Shown: positions 16,959 through 25,030 of the stretch, one piece after another
How the letters are laid out: each line of letters begins with the position of its first letter
Position numbering within the stretch: position 1 is the stretch's first letter
NCBI GenBank assembly: GCA_045546875.1
Contig: JAZQDP010000051.1
Location: forward strand, 1-64,000
Length of the DNA stretch: 64,000 nt
From: RUG11551 sp045546875
GTDB taxonomy: Bacteria > Planctomycetota > Planctomycetia > Pirellulales > Thermoguttaceae
Direction: 5' to 3'
Notes under the pieces: generated by a model
Told to the model about the DNA's origin: nothing
Seen by the model: the letters and a program-made list of their open reading frames with translations, nothing else
The model's database searches: none
Program-made: the position numbers and the translations under genes

Positions 16959-18134
16959 TCAATACTCCATATCAGAAAAAGTTACCCCAGCGTCCGCCGC
17001 TCTTGACTTCCTCCGTCTCGCAGAAGCGAAGTCCTCGTCGTAATCGCCATTTACCAACCGTAGAAAAATATCCGGCTTCAGAAACTTTGTAGCCGTGATT
17101 TTCACTTTTCCAGATACAACGGCTCGCGCCGTCTTCAACTTCGCCAACCCTTCCTGGACAAATTGGATTCCATCTTTCCTTGGGCTGTGAACTTCAAACA
17201 ATAGAGCTTCCAACTGTCGCGCATACACTCTCCCGTCGCATAGGTTGAATTGAGCCGCAAATTCATCGCAGAGGGCAAGGAACTCCGGAGAGTATGTTTG
17301 GTCATTCAATCTCCAACTCTCAAAAATTGACCCGCTCTCGCTCGTCCTCGGAGACGTTTCAGAATCAGAGTTTAAGAACGCAGTAAATTCATCAACTTCA
17401 GCTGCCGACGACGTCGCCGCCGCCGTCGTTTCTTCGCGCGTGCGCGCAGTATTAATATTAATATTATTTATCGCGTCAGCGTCTCTCTCTTTTTTCTTTT
17501 CTTCTTTACTCTCTTTTTCTCTTTGAGAAACTTTCTCTTTTTCTCTCTTTTCTTCTGTTCTTTTTTCTCTCTCAAAACCGTCTAGCATTGCTAGCGTTTT
17601 TTCTTCATTTTCTCTAGCATTGCTAGCGTTTTTTGGCGATATTTCAGAATTTTCTCTAGCATTGCTAGAAGCATTCTCTAGCATTGCTAGGCTTTCCCCT
17701 TGATTTTCCTTAGCAATGCTAGAATTTTCACCGTCTAGCATTGCTACAGCATTGCTAGCCGCGAGCTGTTTCTCCTTGAATTTTGCCGCTTTCCCAAGCC
17801 CTCCTTTTCGTCCGGCTTCCCGTCTTCTTTGACTGGCGTTCTCCAATTCTTCCAGTTGTTGTGTGAGCCGTTCTGAATGAAACGTCCCTTCTTCTTCATC
17901 GATTTCAAATAAACCAAAATCACAAACAACCCTCTGTAATACGCTCGGCTCTATTCTCATATCCCACGCCAACTGCGCGAAGTTCATCGGGAGAGTATGG
18001 GAATTTTCAGACGCAAGACGTTCAAGCAATATCCAATATGCTCCATAGCCCATCACTCCCAATTCTTGACGCAAGCCAATCATTTTGCTATCTAAATGAG
18101 CCGCAAAATCGTGCCATATAAACAGCTTCGCCAT
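16959..18134 (-). CDS. Replication initiator (phage replisome organiser type)
   Basis: A 391-residue protein. The N-terminal 100 residues (AKLFIWHDFAAHLDSKMIGL, then LGVMGYGAYWILLERLA) are the DUF4373/Lin1244-type winged helix of phage initiators. The middle (about 100-230) is low-complexity, Lys/Glu-rich with SNAREN-like repeats, because its DNA carries the iteron array. The C-terminal part resembles DnaD-type helices. It sits directly before the DnaC-like loader. The stop TGA overlaps the TTG alternative start of that gene. Confidence 0.75.
   Translation of the reverse strand: MAKLFIWHDFAAHLDSKMIGLRQELGVMGYGAYWILLERLASENSHTLPMNFAQLAWDMRIEPSVLQRVVCDFGLFEIDEEEGTFHSERLTQQLEELENASQRRREAGRKGGLGKAAKFKEKQLAASNAVAMLDGENSSIAKENQGESLAMLENASSNARENSEISPKNASNARENEEKTLAMLDGFEREKRTEEKREKEKVSQREKESKEEKKKERDADAINNININTARTREETTAAATSSAAEVDEFTAFLNSDSETSPRTSESGSIFESWRLNDQTYSPEFLALCDEFAAQFNLCDGRVYARQLEALLFEVHSPRKDGIQFVQEGLAKLKTARAVVSGKVKITATKFLKPDIFLRLVNGDYDEDFASARRRKSRAADAGVTFSDMEY
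17582..17758. other. Iteron array, predicted phage origin of replication
   Basis: Seven 13-bp units CTAGCATTGCTAG (each nearly palindromic, centre T/A) lie at 17582, 17614, 17656, 17678, 17710 (opposite orientation, one change), 17735 (one change) and 17746 (two changes). All are inside the initiator gene, in its disordered middle. This is the arrangement of lambda ori, with iterons in gene O. The spacing is irregular. Binding by the initiator's N-terminal domain is inferred. Confidence 0.75.
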
Positions 18135-18137
18135 TCC

Positions 18138-18407
18138 TCATTCCCTCCCAATTCCATTTTCTTTGAAGGATATTGACAGCACTTCATCAAAGATAATGCC
18201 ATAATATTTCTCAAGGCGCGCAATCGCCGATCGGAGCCGCTTCAACTCACCTTTGGTCATTCCAAACGTCTGGCAATATTCGTCGGTAACACGCTCAATT
18301 TCCGTCGCGTCTTTCGACGTTACAAGCTCTTTGATTCTTATCGCTTCGTTTGAAATTTTGATTACGTTCGCAACAATCCTTTTGCTTCGGTAAACCTTCG
18401 CAGCCAT
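18138..18407 (-). CDS. Small phage protein, unknown
   Basis: An 89-residue basic protein (MAAKVYRSKRIVANVIKIS) that is helical, ending LSISFKENGIGRE. It ends four bases before the initiator gene and so may belong to the replication module. No domain is recognised. Confidence 0.6.
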   Translation of the reverse strand: MAAKVYRSKRIVANVIKISNEAIRIKELVTSKDATEIERVTDEYCQTFGMTKGELKRLRSAIARLEKYYGIIFDEVLSISFKENGIGRE

Positions 18408-18416
18408 TCTCCACTC

Positions 18417-18599
18417 CTAAAATAATTTCTGCTGAGGATACAGGATATTCTGCACCGCTTCGTCAACTTCCTTTTCCAGACGCTTTGAACGCTCCAACGC
18501 CGCTTTACTCCGCTGCTGGAAATACTCCTTCTGCGCCGCTCGCATCATTCTGACTTTGTGAATAAACTGTTCAAATTCCCCACTGGTCATTTCTTTCAT
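18417..18599 (-). CDS. Small helical phage protein, unknown
   Basis: A 60-residue highly charged helix, MKEMTSGEFEQFIHKVRMMR and on, with basic and acidic runs typical of a coiled coil. It has clear codon structure in a block of back-to-back genes. No family is recognised. Confidence 0.55.
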   Translation of the reverse strand: MKEMTSGEFEQFIHKVRMMRAAQKEYFQQRSKAALERSKRLEKEVDEAVQNILYPQQKLF

Positions 18600-18645
18600 C
18601 TTTCAGTCTCCTGTCTTCAACTCTCACTTTCAGAACTGTTGATTC

Positions 18646-18990
18646 CTACTCCTTTTTCTTTTTCTTATCAGCAAGCCGTTTTGCCGCACTTTCAACCGCC
18701 GCCCGTATTCTCATTTTCCAGACCTGTGGAACGACCTCTTTTCGGATAAATTTCAAAAGCTCTTCGTCGCCATAATTGTGTGCGAAAATATCAATCTGTC
18801 GCAGCAGGTCAAACATAAACGGGGCTTCTTTAATCAGGCGCATGTTCGCTTTCATGGCTTCGCCATAATCGTTATCTTCAATCGTTGCGTGTACATCTGC
18901 GATAATATCGCTTCCACATCTCACGCGACACATCTGCTCTTCCGTTTCCCAATCCGCCCCATTTGAAAATAAATCTTTGTTATCCTTCAT
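18646..18990 (-). CDS. Small phage protein, unknown
   Basis: A 114-residue protein with a single Cys pair (CRVRC) near the N-terminus, an acidic central region and a basic end (AAKRLADKKKKKE). It overlaps the next gene upstream by 11 bases. No family is recognised. Confidence 0.55.
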   Translation of the reverse strand: MKDNKDLFSNGADWETEEQMCRVRCGSDIIADVHATIEDNDYGEAMKANMRLIKEAPFMFDLLRQIDIFAHNYGDEELLKFIRKEVVPQVWKMRIRAAVESAAKRLADKKKKKE

Positions 18991-19180
18991 TCGCTTTCTC
19001 CTTTATTGTTTCAATGCTCTCAAGCTCAAAAGTTCCGAGCGATATTTCTTTAACGCCTCGCAATACCTCACAGTCGCGAGCTTCACTTTCAAATAGTTCC
19101 CGCGCTTCCTTTTCGTCGTCAGCAAGGTATATTATTTCTCCCTCCCCTCGGCAAGTGAAGCGGATTCTATAATACGGCAT
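18980..19180 (-). CDS. Small phage protein, DpnD-like
   Basis: A 66-residue protein, PYYRIRFTCRGEGEIIYLAD then DEKEARELFESEA. The strand-helix order with a 'DDEKEA' helix start resembles the DpnD/PcfM-like beta-alpha-beta modules in many mobile elements. It overlaps both neighbours. Function is unknown. Confidence 0.55.
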   Translation of the reverse strand: MPYYRIRFTCRGEGEIIYLADDEKEARELFESEARDCEVLRGVKEISLGTFELESIETIKEKANEG

Positions 19181-19388
19181 TATTTCTTCCCCCTTCCCAC
19201 TTGAACGTCATGCGCGAACACTGCTTGGCGTTTTCGATTATCAGGTCAATCATAATGCCGAGAGCTTCCGCAGATCGTCTGTCCTTTTCCTCTGAATCCC
19301 TGTAAACTTCAACGAGCCGAAGGAAATTTTTCATGTCCTCATTTTCAATCAGGTTTTTCACCGCAATGTTACAGACCAGCTCTTTCAT
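19167..19388 (-). CDS. Small phage protein, unknown
   Basis: A 73-residue protein from ATG 19388, chosen because AGGAG lies six bases upstream and the longer frame would run into the preceding gene. MKELVCNIAVKNLIENEDMK is followed by a helical region and ends TFKWEGGRNNAVL. No family is recognised. Confidence 0.5.
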   Translation of the reverse strand: MKELVCNIAVKNLIENEDMKNFLRLVEVYRDSEEKDRRSAEALGIMIDLIIENAKQCSRMTFKWEGGRNNAVL

Positions 19389-19398
19389 TTTCTCACTC

Positions 19399-19770
19399 CT
19401 AAATACAGTCAATTTCTTCTTTCGCCAATTTTTCAAAAATCACTTCTGCAAAATAAGCCGCCGTGCCTGCCAGGAATTTTCTGTCAAGCTTATGAAGGGG
19501 ACAGTCTCCTTCCCATGTTGATTTTGTCAGGGCGTCAATAACGTTATCTTTGAAAGATTCTTTCGCCTGTGCCAGCGAGAGCGAAAAGTCCGGGACAACG
19601 TCAACAGCATGCGTGATCGCATAGCTTTCTTTGGTTTCAAATCTGAAATAGACCGTCCCCATTTCTTCGCTGTAACGGATTGTTGTCTTCAATCCTTTTT
19701 TGCATTCAGAACGCACCAATTTATGGTCTTTGATGTCATAATTTCCAACGAATTTAATTTTCAGTTCCAT
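19399..19770 (-). CDS. Phage protein, unknown
   Basis: A 123-residue protein from ATG 19770, behind GGGAG. It opens with beta-strand sequence (ELKIKFVGNYDIKDHKLVRS) and then a helical half. It overlaps the zinc-ribbon gene upstream. No family is recognised. Confidence 0.55.
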   Translation of the reverse strand: MELKIKFVGNYDIKDHKLVRSECKKGLKTTIRYSEEMGTVYFRFETKESYAITHAVDVVPDFSLSLAQAKESFKDNVIDALTKSTWEGDCPLHKLDRKFLAGTAAYFAEVIFEKLAKEEIDCI

Positions 19771-20050
19771 TTTCAATCTCCCTTCCCAATCGAGTCATAA
19801 ATGCGATCGCGTTTTCAATAGCCATTTCTCCGGAATCAAATTTACATCTTGAACATCTGATTTTTATGCTTCCTACCGACCTCACGCATACCGTATCAGG
19901 ACGAAGGTAAAAAACCAGCTTGGCTCCGCATGAAGGACAGGAACAGTAATTCTCAAGGTCATGGACTGCATCCCAATAATCTTCTTTTACTGAAAGATAC
20001 TGTTCCCGTAGCTGAAGCACTTCTTTAAGTTTCTGTTTAAGGTCTGTCAT
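19754..20050 (-). CDS. Zinc-ribbon phage protein
   Basis: A 98-residue protein. CPSCGAKLVFYL (about 40-50) and CSRCKFDSGEMAIENA (about 67) form a two-knuckle zinc ribbon, followed by a helix and a Met-Thr-Arg-Leu-Gly end. The order resembles the Lar-type restriction-alleviation proteins two genes on, but the N-terminal helix is longer. A DNA- or RNA-binding role is likely; function is unknown. Confidence 0.6.
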   Translation of the reverse strand: MTDLKQKLKEVLQLREQYLSVKEDYWDAVHDLENYCSCPSCGAKLVFYLRPDTVCVRSVGSIKIRCSRCKFDSGEMAIENAIAFMTRLGREIENGTEN

Positions 20051-20276
20051 TCCTCCTCTCCTTCGTCAACCGTTCCAGAATCCAGCCCAACGTTCCGCAC
20101 GGGTTTTCTTTTGTCAACTTGAAAACTTCAATAAGGGCGCAACCGACTTGAAATTCCAGGAAACTTTTAATATCGCAGTATTCAATATTGGCTTCACCGC
20201 TTATTAGTTTTTCAACCATTGAACTCGCCAAGCGTAAATGGTCTTTCAGCTCTTTGAATCGTTTGTCGGACGTCAT
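20037..20276 (-). CDS. Small phage protein, unknown
   Basis: A 79-residue helical protein (KRFKELKDHLRLASSMVEKL). It overlaps the next gene upstream by four bases and the zinc-ribbon gene downstream by 14. No family is recognised. Confidence 0.55.
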   Translation of the reverse strand: MTSDKRFKELKDHLRLASSMVEKLISGEANIEYCDIKSFLEFQVGCALIEVFKLTKENPCGTLGWILERLTKERRNDRP

Positions 20277-20758
20277 TCCTCCACCTCCTTCGGTAAATGA
20301 AGTCTCGCCAATTCTTCTTCCTCACGGCGCGTTTTTCGGCAGTCTTCATTCCACGTGTCAACCGCTTCCCGCAACGTCGCTCCGCTTCGCCAATGGCAAT
20401 CAGAGAACGGATTGCCTGAATTCGGACAGCCAATCCAGAACGGATGCACGTATGCTTCCCGGTGGACGAAAATTTCAGGAACCAGCCCACAATAAGGACA
20501 ATGCTCCAACTCTAATTCCTCAAACTCAATCGTTGTCTTTTGCGACTTCATTCTTCGCAAAATATTCGCGCTCACTATGTCCGCTCTGGTTTTGATTCCT
20601 GACGCGAGTTTTACAACCGTATCAAAAACGAGTCGCGTTTCATCTTTGCATTGCATAATGTTGTGAGCGAGAGCCGTCAGCTTCAACGCGTCAGCATGAA
20701 TTTCATCAAGCAGATTAGGAACGAAGCCATCAACGTTGTACCGTTCTTCATTCTCCAT
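20273..20758 (-). CDS. Lar-like restriction-alleviation domain protein
   Basis: A 161-residue protein from ATG 20758 (GGAG six bases upstream). The N-terminal 80 residues are helical. The C-terminal part has HCPYCGLVPEIFV, IGCPNSGNPFSDCHW and LREAVDTWNEDCR, the CxxC-C-C-'EAVxxWN' signature of the Lar zinc-ribbon family, which protects incoming DNA by altering host type I restriction in Rac. Direct function here is inferred from the fold only. Confidence 0.65.
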   Translation of the reverse strand: MENEERYNVDGFVPNLLDEIHADALKLTALAHNIMQCKDETRLVFDTVVKLASGIKTRADIVSANILRRMKSQKTTIEFEELELEHCPYCGLVPEIFVHREAYVHPFWIGCPNSGNPFSDCHWRSGATLREAVDTWNEDCRKTRREEEELARLHLPKEVEE

Positions 20759-20769
20759 TCTTTTCTCCA

Positions 20770-21159
20770 TCAATCAAATTTATTCCCGATAATGTAAATG
20801 TTGTATGTTACTCCGGAGAAAACGTTATTTATAAGGTTTAACAACGGATATTTTCTCCCATCGATAGAAAAGAACCATTTCAATTGTTCATATATCACCT
20901 CCGCTTTACTAACCAAAACATGGTTATTGTCGTATGTACGGACGATTTTCAGATAGTCGTGCTCATAAATCAACTCGTCATCAGCATCTAATATTCCCGT
21001 ACTTTGACAAAGTGTTTCTGTATCAATCTGAGATGGGTTGCCGTATCCATACGTACTGGAAAATCTCCATTCAAGCTGTCTTCCAGATTCGTCAAAATAT
21101 GCGAATACCCAGGAACCATTTTTGTTCTTTGCTTTGAAGCTGAATCTCAACAAATTCAT
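20770..21159 (-). CDS. YopX family protein
   Basis: A 129-residue protein. IDTETLCQSTGILDADDELI then YEHDYLKI matches the YopX family hallmark (x-x-T-G-x-x-D-x-x-G/E-x-x-I-Y-E-G/H-D). YopX proteins are common in phages of gut bacteria; their function is not known. The gene overlaps a second copy by four bases. Confidence 0.7.
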   Translation of the reverse strand: MNLLRFSFKAKNKNGSWVFAYFDESGRQLEWRFSSTYGYGNPSQIDTETLCQSTGILDADDELIYEHDYLKIVRTYDNNHVLVSKAEVIYEQLKWFFSIDGRKYPLLNLINNVFSGVTYNIYIIGNKFD

Positions 21160-21584
21160 TCTGATTCCTCCTCGTCAAACCGATTCCCAATAACGAAAAT
21201 TTTGATTTTCCCTTTTGCATAAAGTTCATCGAGTCCGAGGACTGACGGCTCAATCGTGATTCCGTCTTTCGCATAAATCTTCTGCGTCCATATCCAGCTA
21301 TTGCAACAAATTTCCACTTTCGGACAGATTGTTTCGCCTTTATAGCTTTCAATCCTGATGAAGTCATGCTCGTAAATCAGGTTTTTATCTGAATCACGGA
21401 TTCCTGTACTTTGGCAGAACGTCTCCGGAATAATATCGGCAAACGAGCCTTGCCGGATATTGAATCGCGACCATTGGAAACCATAATTGCCAAGCATGTT
21501 TTTGTCGAACTCACCGTGAATCCAATATCCATTCGCATGTTTCGCTTTGAATCTGAATCGCAAATTATTCATTCTTTCTTTCAT
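21156..21584 (-). CDS. YopX family protein (second copy)
   Basis: A 142-residue protein with IIPETFCQSTGIRDSDKNLI and YEHDFIRIE, the same signature and start (NNLRFRFKAKHANGYW) as the adjacent copy, so this is a tandem duplication that has diverged strongly outside the core. RBS GGAG is seven bases upstream of the ATG. Function is unknown. Confidence 0.7.
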   Translation of the reverse strand: MKERMNNLRFRFKAKHANGYWIHGEFDKNMLGNYGFQWSRFNIRQGSFADIIPETFCQSTGIRDSDKNLIYEHDFIRIESYKGETICPKVEICCNSWIWTQKIYAKDGITIEPSVLGLDELYAKGKIKIFVIGNRFDEEESE

Positions 21585-21787
21585 TCTGATTCTCCAATAA
21601 GTTTGGGGTCATCTCCAACATTTACACTTTCGTTATGTTCACTTTTTCTTCTAGGTAAACCAAGCTTTCCTCTATGAAGCATTTTTTCCACAATCTTCAT
21701 CGAATCCTCCGCGTTGTCAGCGGGGACGATTATTGTTCCGGCAATTGTGTAGTCGTAACTGACTTCCCACTTTTTCTTCTTCTTCAT
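21581..21787 (-). CDS. Small phage protein, DpnD-like
   Basis: A 68-residue protein: KKKKKWEVSYDYTIAGTIIV then PADNAEDSMKIVEKM, a strand-strand-helix pattern similar to that at the C-terminal half of the next gene. Very basic N-terminus. Overlaps both neighbours by four bases. Confidence 0.5.
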   Translation of the reverse strand: MKKKKKWEVSYDYTIAGTIIVPADNAEDSMKIVEKMLHRGKLGLPRRKSEHNESVNVGDDPKLIGESE

Positions 21788-22224
21788 TTTCCGTCCTCCA
21801 TGATGGTACGAAACGCAACTTCATCATGAGTAACATCATTTCCATCTTCCAGAAGCTGTTCTTCATAGAGCGCAGAACTCGCATTGGCGATTGAATACGC
21901 ATCCGCTAACGATTCGGCTTTTACCTCCACTTTTTTGCGGAGCGTCAAGCTCACCTCATATTTGTAGGTTTTTTTCGGTCGCGCTTTCTTCTTCGCTTCC
22001 TTCTTCAACCTCTCTTGCGCCGCGTAATGATTCCACCGTTCAACCGCTCTGCGAAGTGAACTGTCAGCGATCGCGCAACCGCACTTCATCGAATCATAAT
22101 TCTGGCATTGAACAACGTACGGGAATTTATATTTCGACGTCCGGCTTCGGACTAAAATAATGGCTTCTCCACCGCATTTAGGACAGGTCAGAATTATAAT
22201 TCCCGCAAACTTAATCAAGTTCAT
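21784..22224 (-). CDS. Lar-like zinc ribbon fused to DpnD-like domain
   Basis: A 146-residue protein. CPKCGGEAIILV near residue 14, then YVVQCQNYDSMKCGCA and LRRAVERWNHYAAQ make a Lar-type ribbon. From residue 88, YKYEVSLTLRKKVEVKAESL with an ADAYSIANA helix is DpnD-like. This is a fusion of the two small-protein types found singly in the same block. Confidence 0.6.
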   Translation of the reverse strand: MNLIKFAGIIILTCPKCGGEAIILVRSRTSKYKFPYVVQCQNYDSMKCGCAIADSSLRRAVERWNHYAAQERLKKEAKKKARPKKTYKYEVSLTLRKKVEVKAESLADAYSIANASSALYEEQLLEDGNDVTHDEVAFRTIMEDGK

Positions 22225-22468
22225 TCTTCTTCCTCACGTAATCAATCTTGGGAACGTTTGGGTCGTTCAGTTTTCTGATTTCATCAACACCATAATTCCA
22301 GGACTTGATTCCAGACAACAAGTCGTAGGATTCTTCCTTCATACAACCGTTAGGACATTCAATCCGGTACGGCTTTCCCCACTTATTCACGCGTACAACG
22401 ACGTCCGCTTCTGCGTGGCACTCGGGACAGGGTTTAATCTCAATATTTTCAAGTTTAAGATTCGTCAT
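22211..22468 (-). CDS. Lar-like zinc-ribbon protein
   Basis: An 85-residue protein with IKPCPECHAEADVVVRV, then YRIECPNGCM and LLSGIKSWNYGVDEI, the compact Lar fold. It is the third Lar-type gene in 2.2 kb. It begins eight bases after a strong hairpin (22,477-22,498), whose G-rich arm may act as its ribosome site. Confidence 0.65.
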   Translation of the reverse strand: MTNLKLENIEIKPCPECHAEADVVVRVNKWGKPYRIECPNGCMKEESYDLLSGIKSWNYGVDEIRKLNDPNVPKIDYVRKKNELD

Positions 22469-22469
22469 A

Positions 22470-22498
22470 TAAAACGCCGCCCCCGTTTCCGGGGACGG
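22470..22498 (-). terminator. Hairpin between the 188- and 85-residue genes
   Basis: Minus-strand stem CCGTCCCCG, GAAA tetraloop, CGGGGGCGG, then CGTTTTAT. The stem is 9 bp with one G-U. It lies only eight bases before the ATG of the 85-residue gene and would cover its only purine-rich ribosome site. It could be a terminator or a translation switch. Confidence 0.55.
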
Positions 22499-22513
22499 TT
22501 TGAAGTTGGTGTT

Positions 22514-23080
22514 CTATTTCTGATATAAAGGTTCGGTAAACGCATTGAGTTTGTCCGCCAGATCGTTCAGCTTTTCTACTCCAAGACCGGGGATTTTCTC
22601 CCGGCTTCGCGGGTCTTGGTTCAAATATCGCCGAAGGTCTTCAACCGTCAAAATTTTGGCGTCCTGCAACTTGTCGTAAACACTCTCGGAAATTCCGATT
22701 TCAGAAACGGGGTATTGGCTCAAATCAATCGCGGTCGCTTCTTCCTCTTTCCCCTTTTCAATTTCCTCTGGACTGAATCCGGGAAGCTCATTTCCAACGC
22801 CCGCAACTCCATTTTTAACCAGCGTAGCGAGGTTCTTTGATTCCATGTCAAAAACTTCTCGCAGTTCTCGCATTTCCTCTTTCGCCGCGGTTACTTTTCC
22901 AGACGCTTCAAGCCACGCTCTTTCCGCTTCTTCAACAATCTTGACTTGCTTCTGCAGTCGATTATTGAACTTCCGCAGCTGTTCCAGTTCGACGACGTCG
23001 GTTTCTCCAAGCTCTGGCGTTCCTTCCAGAGTATTCTTCGGAACTTCTTCCAGAACAGGGTCTTTCTTACTTTTTGCCAT
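22514..23080 (-). CDS. Phage protein with C-terminal HhH-like motif
   Basis: A 188-residue protein from ATG 23080 (GGAGG upstream). The central part is a coiled coil (about 35-95). LQDAKILTVEDLRRYLNQDP then EKIPGLGVEKLNDLADKL near the end matches a helix-hairpin-helix DNA-binding pair (G-L-G-x-x-K). It follows RecT, so it may be a single-strand DNA or RecT accessory protein. Weak support. Confidence 0.55.
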   Translation of the reverse strand: MAKSKKDPVLEEVPKNTLEGTPELGETDVVELEQLRKFNNRLQKQVKIVEEAERAWLEASGKVTAAKEEMRELREVFDMESKNLATLVKNGVAGVGNELPGFSPEEIEKGKEEEATAIDLSQYPVSEIGISESVYDKLQDAKILTVEDLRRYLNQDPRSREKIPGLGVEKLNDLADKLNAFTEPLYQK

Positions 23081-23091
23081 GTTATCCTCCA

Positions 23092-24054
23092 TCAAATCTT
23101 GATTCCATTACGCGCCGCAACTTCCTTGACAACCTTCTCAGCTTCCGGAAGCCATTCCGCCGCGAGTTTCCCGTCCTTGACGAAGTTTTTCAGCATCTGA
23201 ATTGCGGACAGATAATCGTCGCGGACGCTGCACCCATTTTGCGCCCATTCATCAATTTCTCGCATCTTCAATTCAAATTCAGATTCGGACGGCTCGGACG
23301 CAGACGTCTCGGATTTCGCTTCTTCAACTTCTTCACGAGCGAGTTTCTCCTTTACCGCCGCAATAATGCCGTCAGCAACCTTCTTTGTCTTGGGCTTCTC
23401 TTTACTCTTGACTTCAACAGTCTTTTCCTCAGCGGGGGGCGCAACCGGGGCATAACTGCCCTGGGGAGTAACTTCCAAATCGATGGTGTCTTCAACCTCT
23501 TCTGTGGTCTGCATCCCCATACTGATTTCCGGAGCGTACAACTTGATGAACTGGCTCGCCGCGCGGTATCGGAGCATAAGCTCCGGCATGGTCTGCCACT
23601 TTGAACCCTTTTTGTCGTACCAGCCTTCGGCCTTCGCAATCTTAATGGTTACAAGAGGCCCGGTCAATTTCTCACCCGTGCTCTTTTCAGTCGCCACCGC
23701 GCAACAACCCCAATCGTCCGTGCCCGGCTTGCCCGTCATCTCATACCGGAGCGAACTATACCGCCCTGTGTTGTTAAAACACGCAATCAGAAACTTGGAC
23801 GAAAAGGACGGATTCCCATAAACGATGTACATGTTCTGCATGCACATGAGGGGATCGCAGCCCATTCTCATTGCCATGTTCACCGCGATAATACAGTTGC
23901 TCAAATTCCCCTTGAAAGAATCAGGAACGACAGTACTCTTGTTGAACAGCATTCCAACACGCTGCAGGAGTTCAAATCCCGCAACCGTAAAATACCCAAT
24001 CTCGCTCGGCATTGCCGGAACTTGATTCTGTTGAATTGGTACAATTTCAGACAC
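23092..24054 (-). CDS. recT: RecT-type single-strand annealing recombinase
   Basis: A 320-residue protein. Family core: LSNCIIAVNMAMRMGCDPLM, MYIVYGNPSFSSKFLI, VTIKIAKAEGWYDKKGSKWQ then MPELMLRYRAASQFIKLYAP. The start is GTG, placed by GGAGGACAAAGAA. It pairs the strands exposed by the YqaJ exonuclease one gene upstream. The residues after about 210 are charged and low-complexity, as in RecT tails. Confidence 0.88.
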   Translation of the reverse strand: MSEIVPIQQNQVPAMPSEIGYFTVAGFELLQRVGMLFNKSTVVPDSFKGNLSNCIIAVNMAMRMGCDPLMCMQNMYIVYGNPSFSSKFLIACFNNTGRYSSLRYEMTGKPGTDDWGCCAVATEKSTGEKLTGPLVTIKIAKAEGWYDKKGSKWQTMPELMLRYRAASQFIKLYAPEISMGMQTTEEVEDTIDLEVTPQGSYAPVAPPAEEKTVEVKSKEKPKTKKVADGIIAAVKEKLAREEVEEAKSETSASEPSESEFELKMREIDEWAQNGCSVRDDYLSAIQMLKNFVKDGKLAAEWLPEAEKVVKEVAARNGIKI

Positions 24055-24074
24055 TTCTTTGTCCTCCTTCTAAA

Positions 24075-25028
24075 CTAACGAATGCGAACAGGTCTTGTAC
24101 TCTTACCTGTCCGTAAATACTTACTATAAACGTCCGGGAGTTCGTCCTTCAATCTCTCTGTATCAAGGCTCGTTCTCGGTTTGGTACTTTTACACGTGTA
24201 GAGAGTTGAACCATCTTTTTTCAGAACCGTGTCGCACACTCCAGCATAAAGCGTCAACTCTGTCCGGAGTTCCCTCTCTCTTTCCTGTAACCTGTCAATG
24301 GCTGTTCCCACTCTCTTGAGCTTTCCAACCATCTGGACGATTTCAGGCGTTGCGAACTTTGATTCCGCCTGTGAAGTTTCAACCATTCGCAGACGGTCAG
24401 CAGCGTTCACCGGAGCCGGCGGAATCTTCAATTCCACCGATTCCCAAAATTCCTTGTACGCCATAATCATGGCTTCCCACAAATCCGGAACCCCTTCAAT
24501 CGGATAAACCTGAATCGGCTCCCCACCTATTGAAACAACCAAATCGCAGATCGGATTCTCGGCTGGAATCAATCCCAATTCAACCGCAACAAGCATATAA
24601 TGCTGGGTCTGTAGATAATACTCAATCGGGACTTCCTCCGTGCCGGGTTCTCCCCAATCTTTGCAGAACGCCTGCGCCGTCTTCGCTTCAATCAACCTGT
24701 CGCCCGGTACAATGCCGTCAAGGTTCGCATGAATAAACGAATATTTCGGATGTTCCAGATTCTCCGCGCGCCGGACAACCCTTCCCGTCAGATTGGAATA
24801 TTCCTGAATAATCTGTGGTTCTCTGATACGACCGCGGCGAAAATACTCGGAATCTTCGCTGGGAGCCGCTTTCCCGGTCTTCCTATCCCAAACATCAAGC
24901 GGAGTCGCCCAACGGCTATAGCCCAACACAGCCGCCGCTTCACTCCCCCCAATTCCAGACGCACGCTGGGTATGCCATTCCTGCGTTCTTTCCTCAATCT
25001 TTTGAGGCTCTGCAATGATTTCTAACAT
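24075..25028 (-). CDS. YqaJ/lambda-Exo-type exonuclease
   Basis: A 317-residue nuclease. GIGGSEAAAVLGYS at the N-terminus, then RRGRIREPQIIQEYSN, HANLDGIVPGDRLIEAKTAQ (the D-x-E-x-K PD-(D/E)xK site) and EYYLQTQHYMLV are the family motifs. It digests one strand of double-stranded ends to feed RecT. The gene precedes RecT in transcription order with a 20-base gap, a standard phage pair. Confidence 0.88.
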   Translation of the reverse strand: MLEIIAEPQKIEERTQEWHTQRASGIGGSEAAAVLGYSRWATPLDVWDRKTGKAAPSEDSEYFRRGRIREPQIIQEYSNLTGRVVRRAENLEHPKYSFIHANLDGIVPGDRLIEAKTAQAFCKDWGEPGTEEVPIEYYLQTQHYMLVAVELGLIPAENPICDLVVSIGGEPIQVYPIEGVPDLWEAMIMAYKEFWESVELKIPPAPVNAADRLRMVETSQAESKFATPEIVQMVGKLKRVGTAIDRLQERERELRTELTLYAGVCDTVLKKDGSTLYTCKSTKPRTSLDTERLKDELPDVYSKYLRTGKSTRPVRIR

Positions 25029-25030
25029 CT

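Noticed and set aside
17582..17758. A CRISPR array
   Set aside because: Units are 13 bp, near-palindromic, irregularly spaced and in both orientations, and lie inside a coding gene.
23074..23604. 176-codon plus-strand frame
   Set aside because: It is the mirror of RecT and the following gene.
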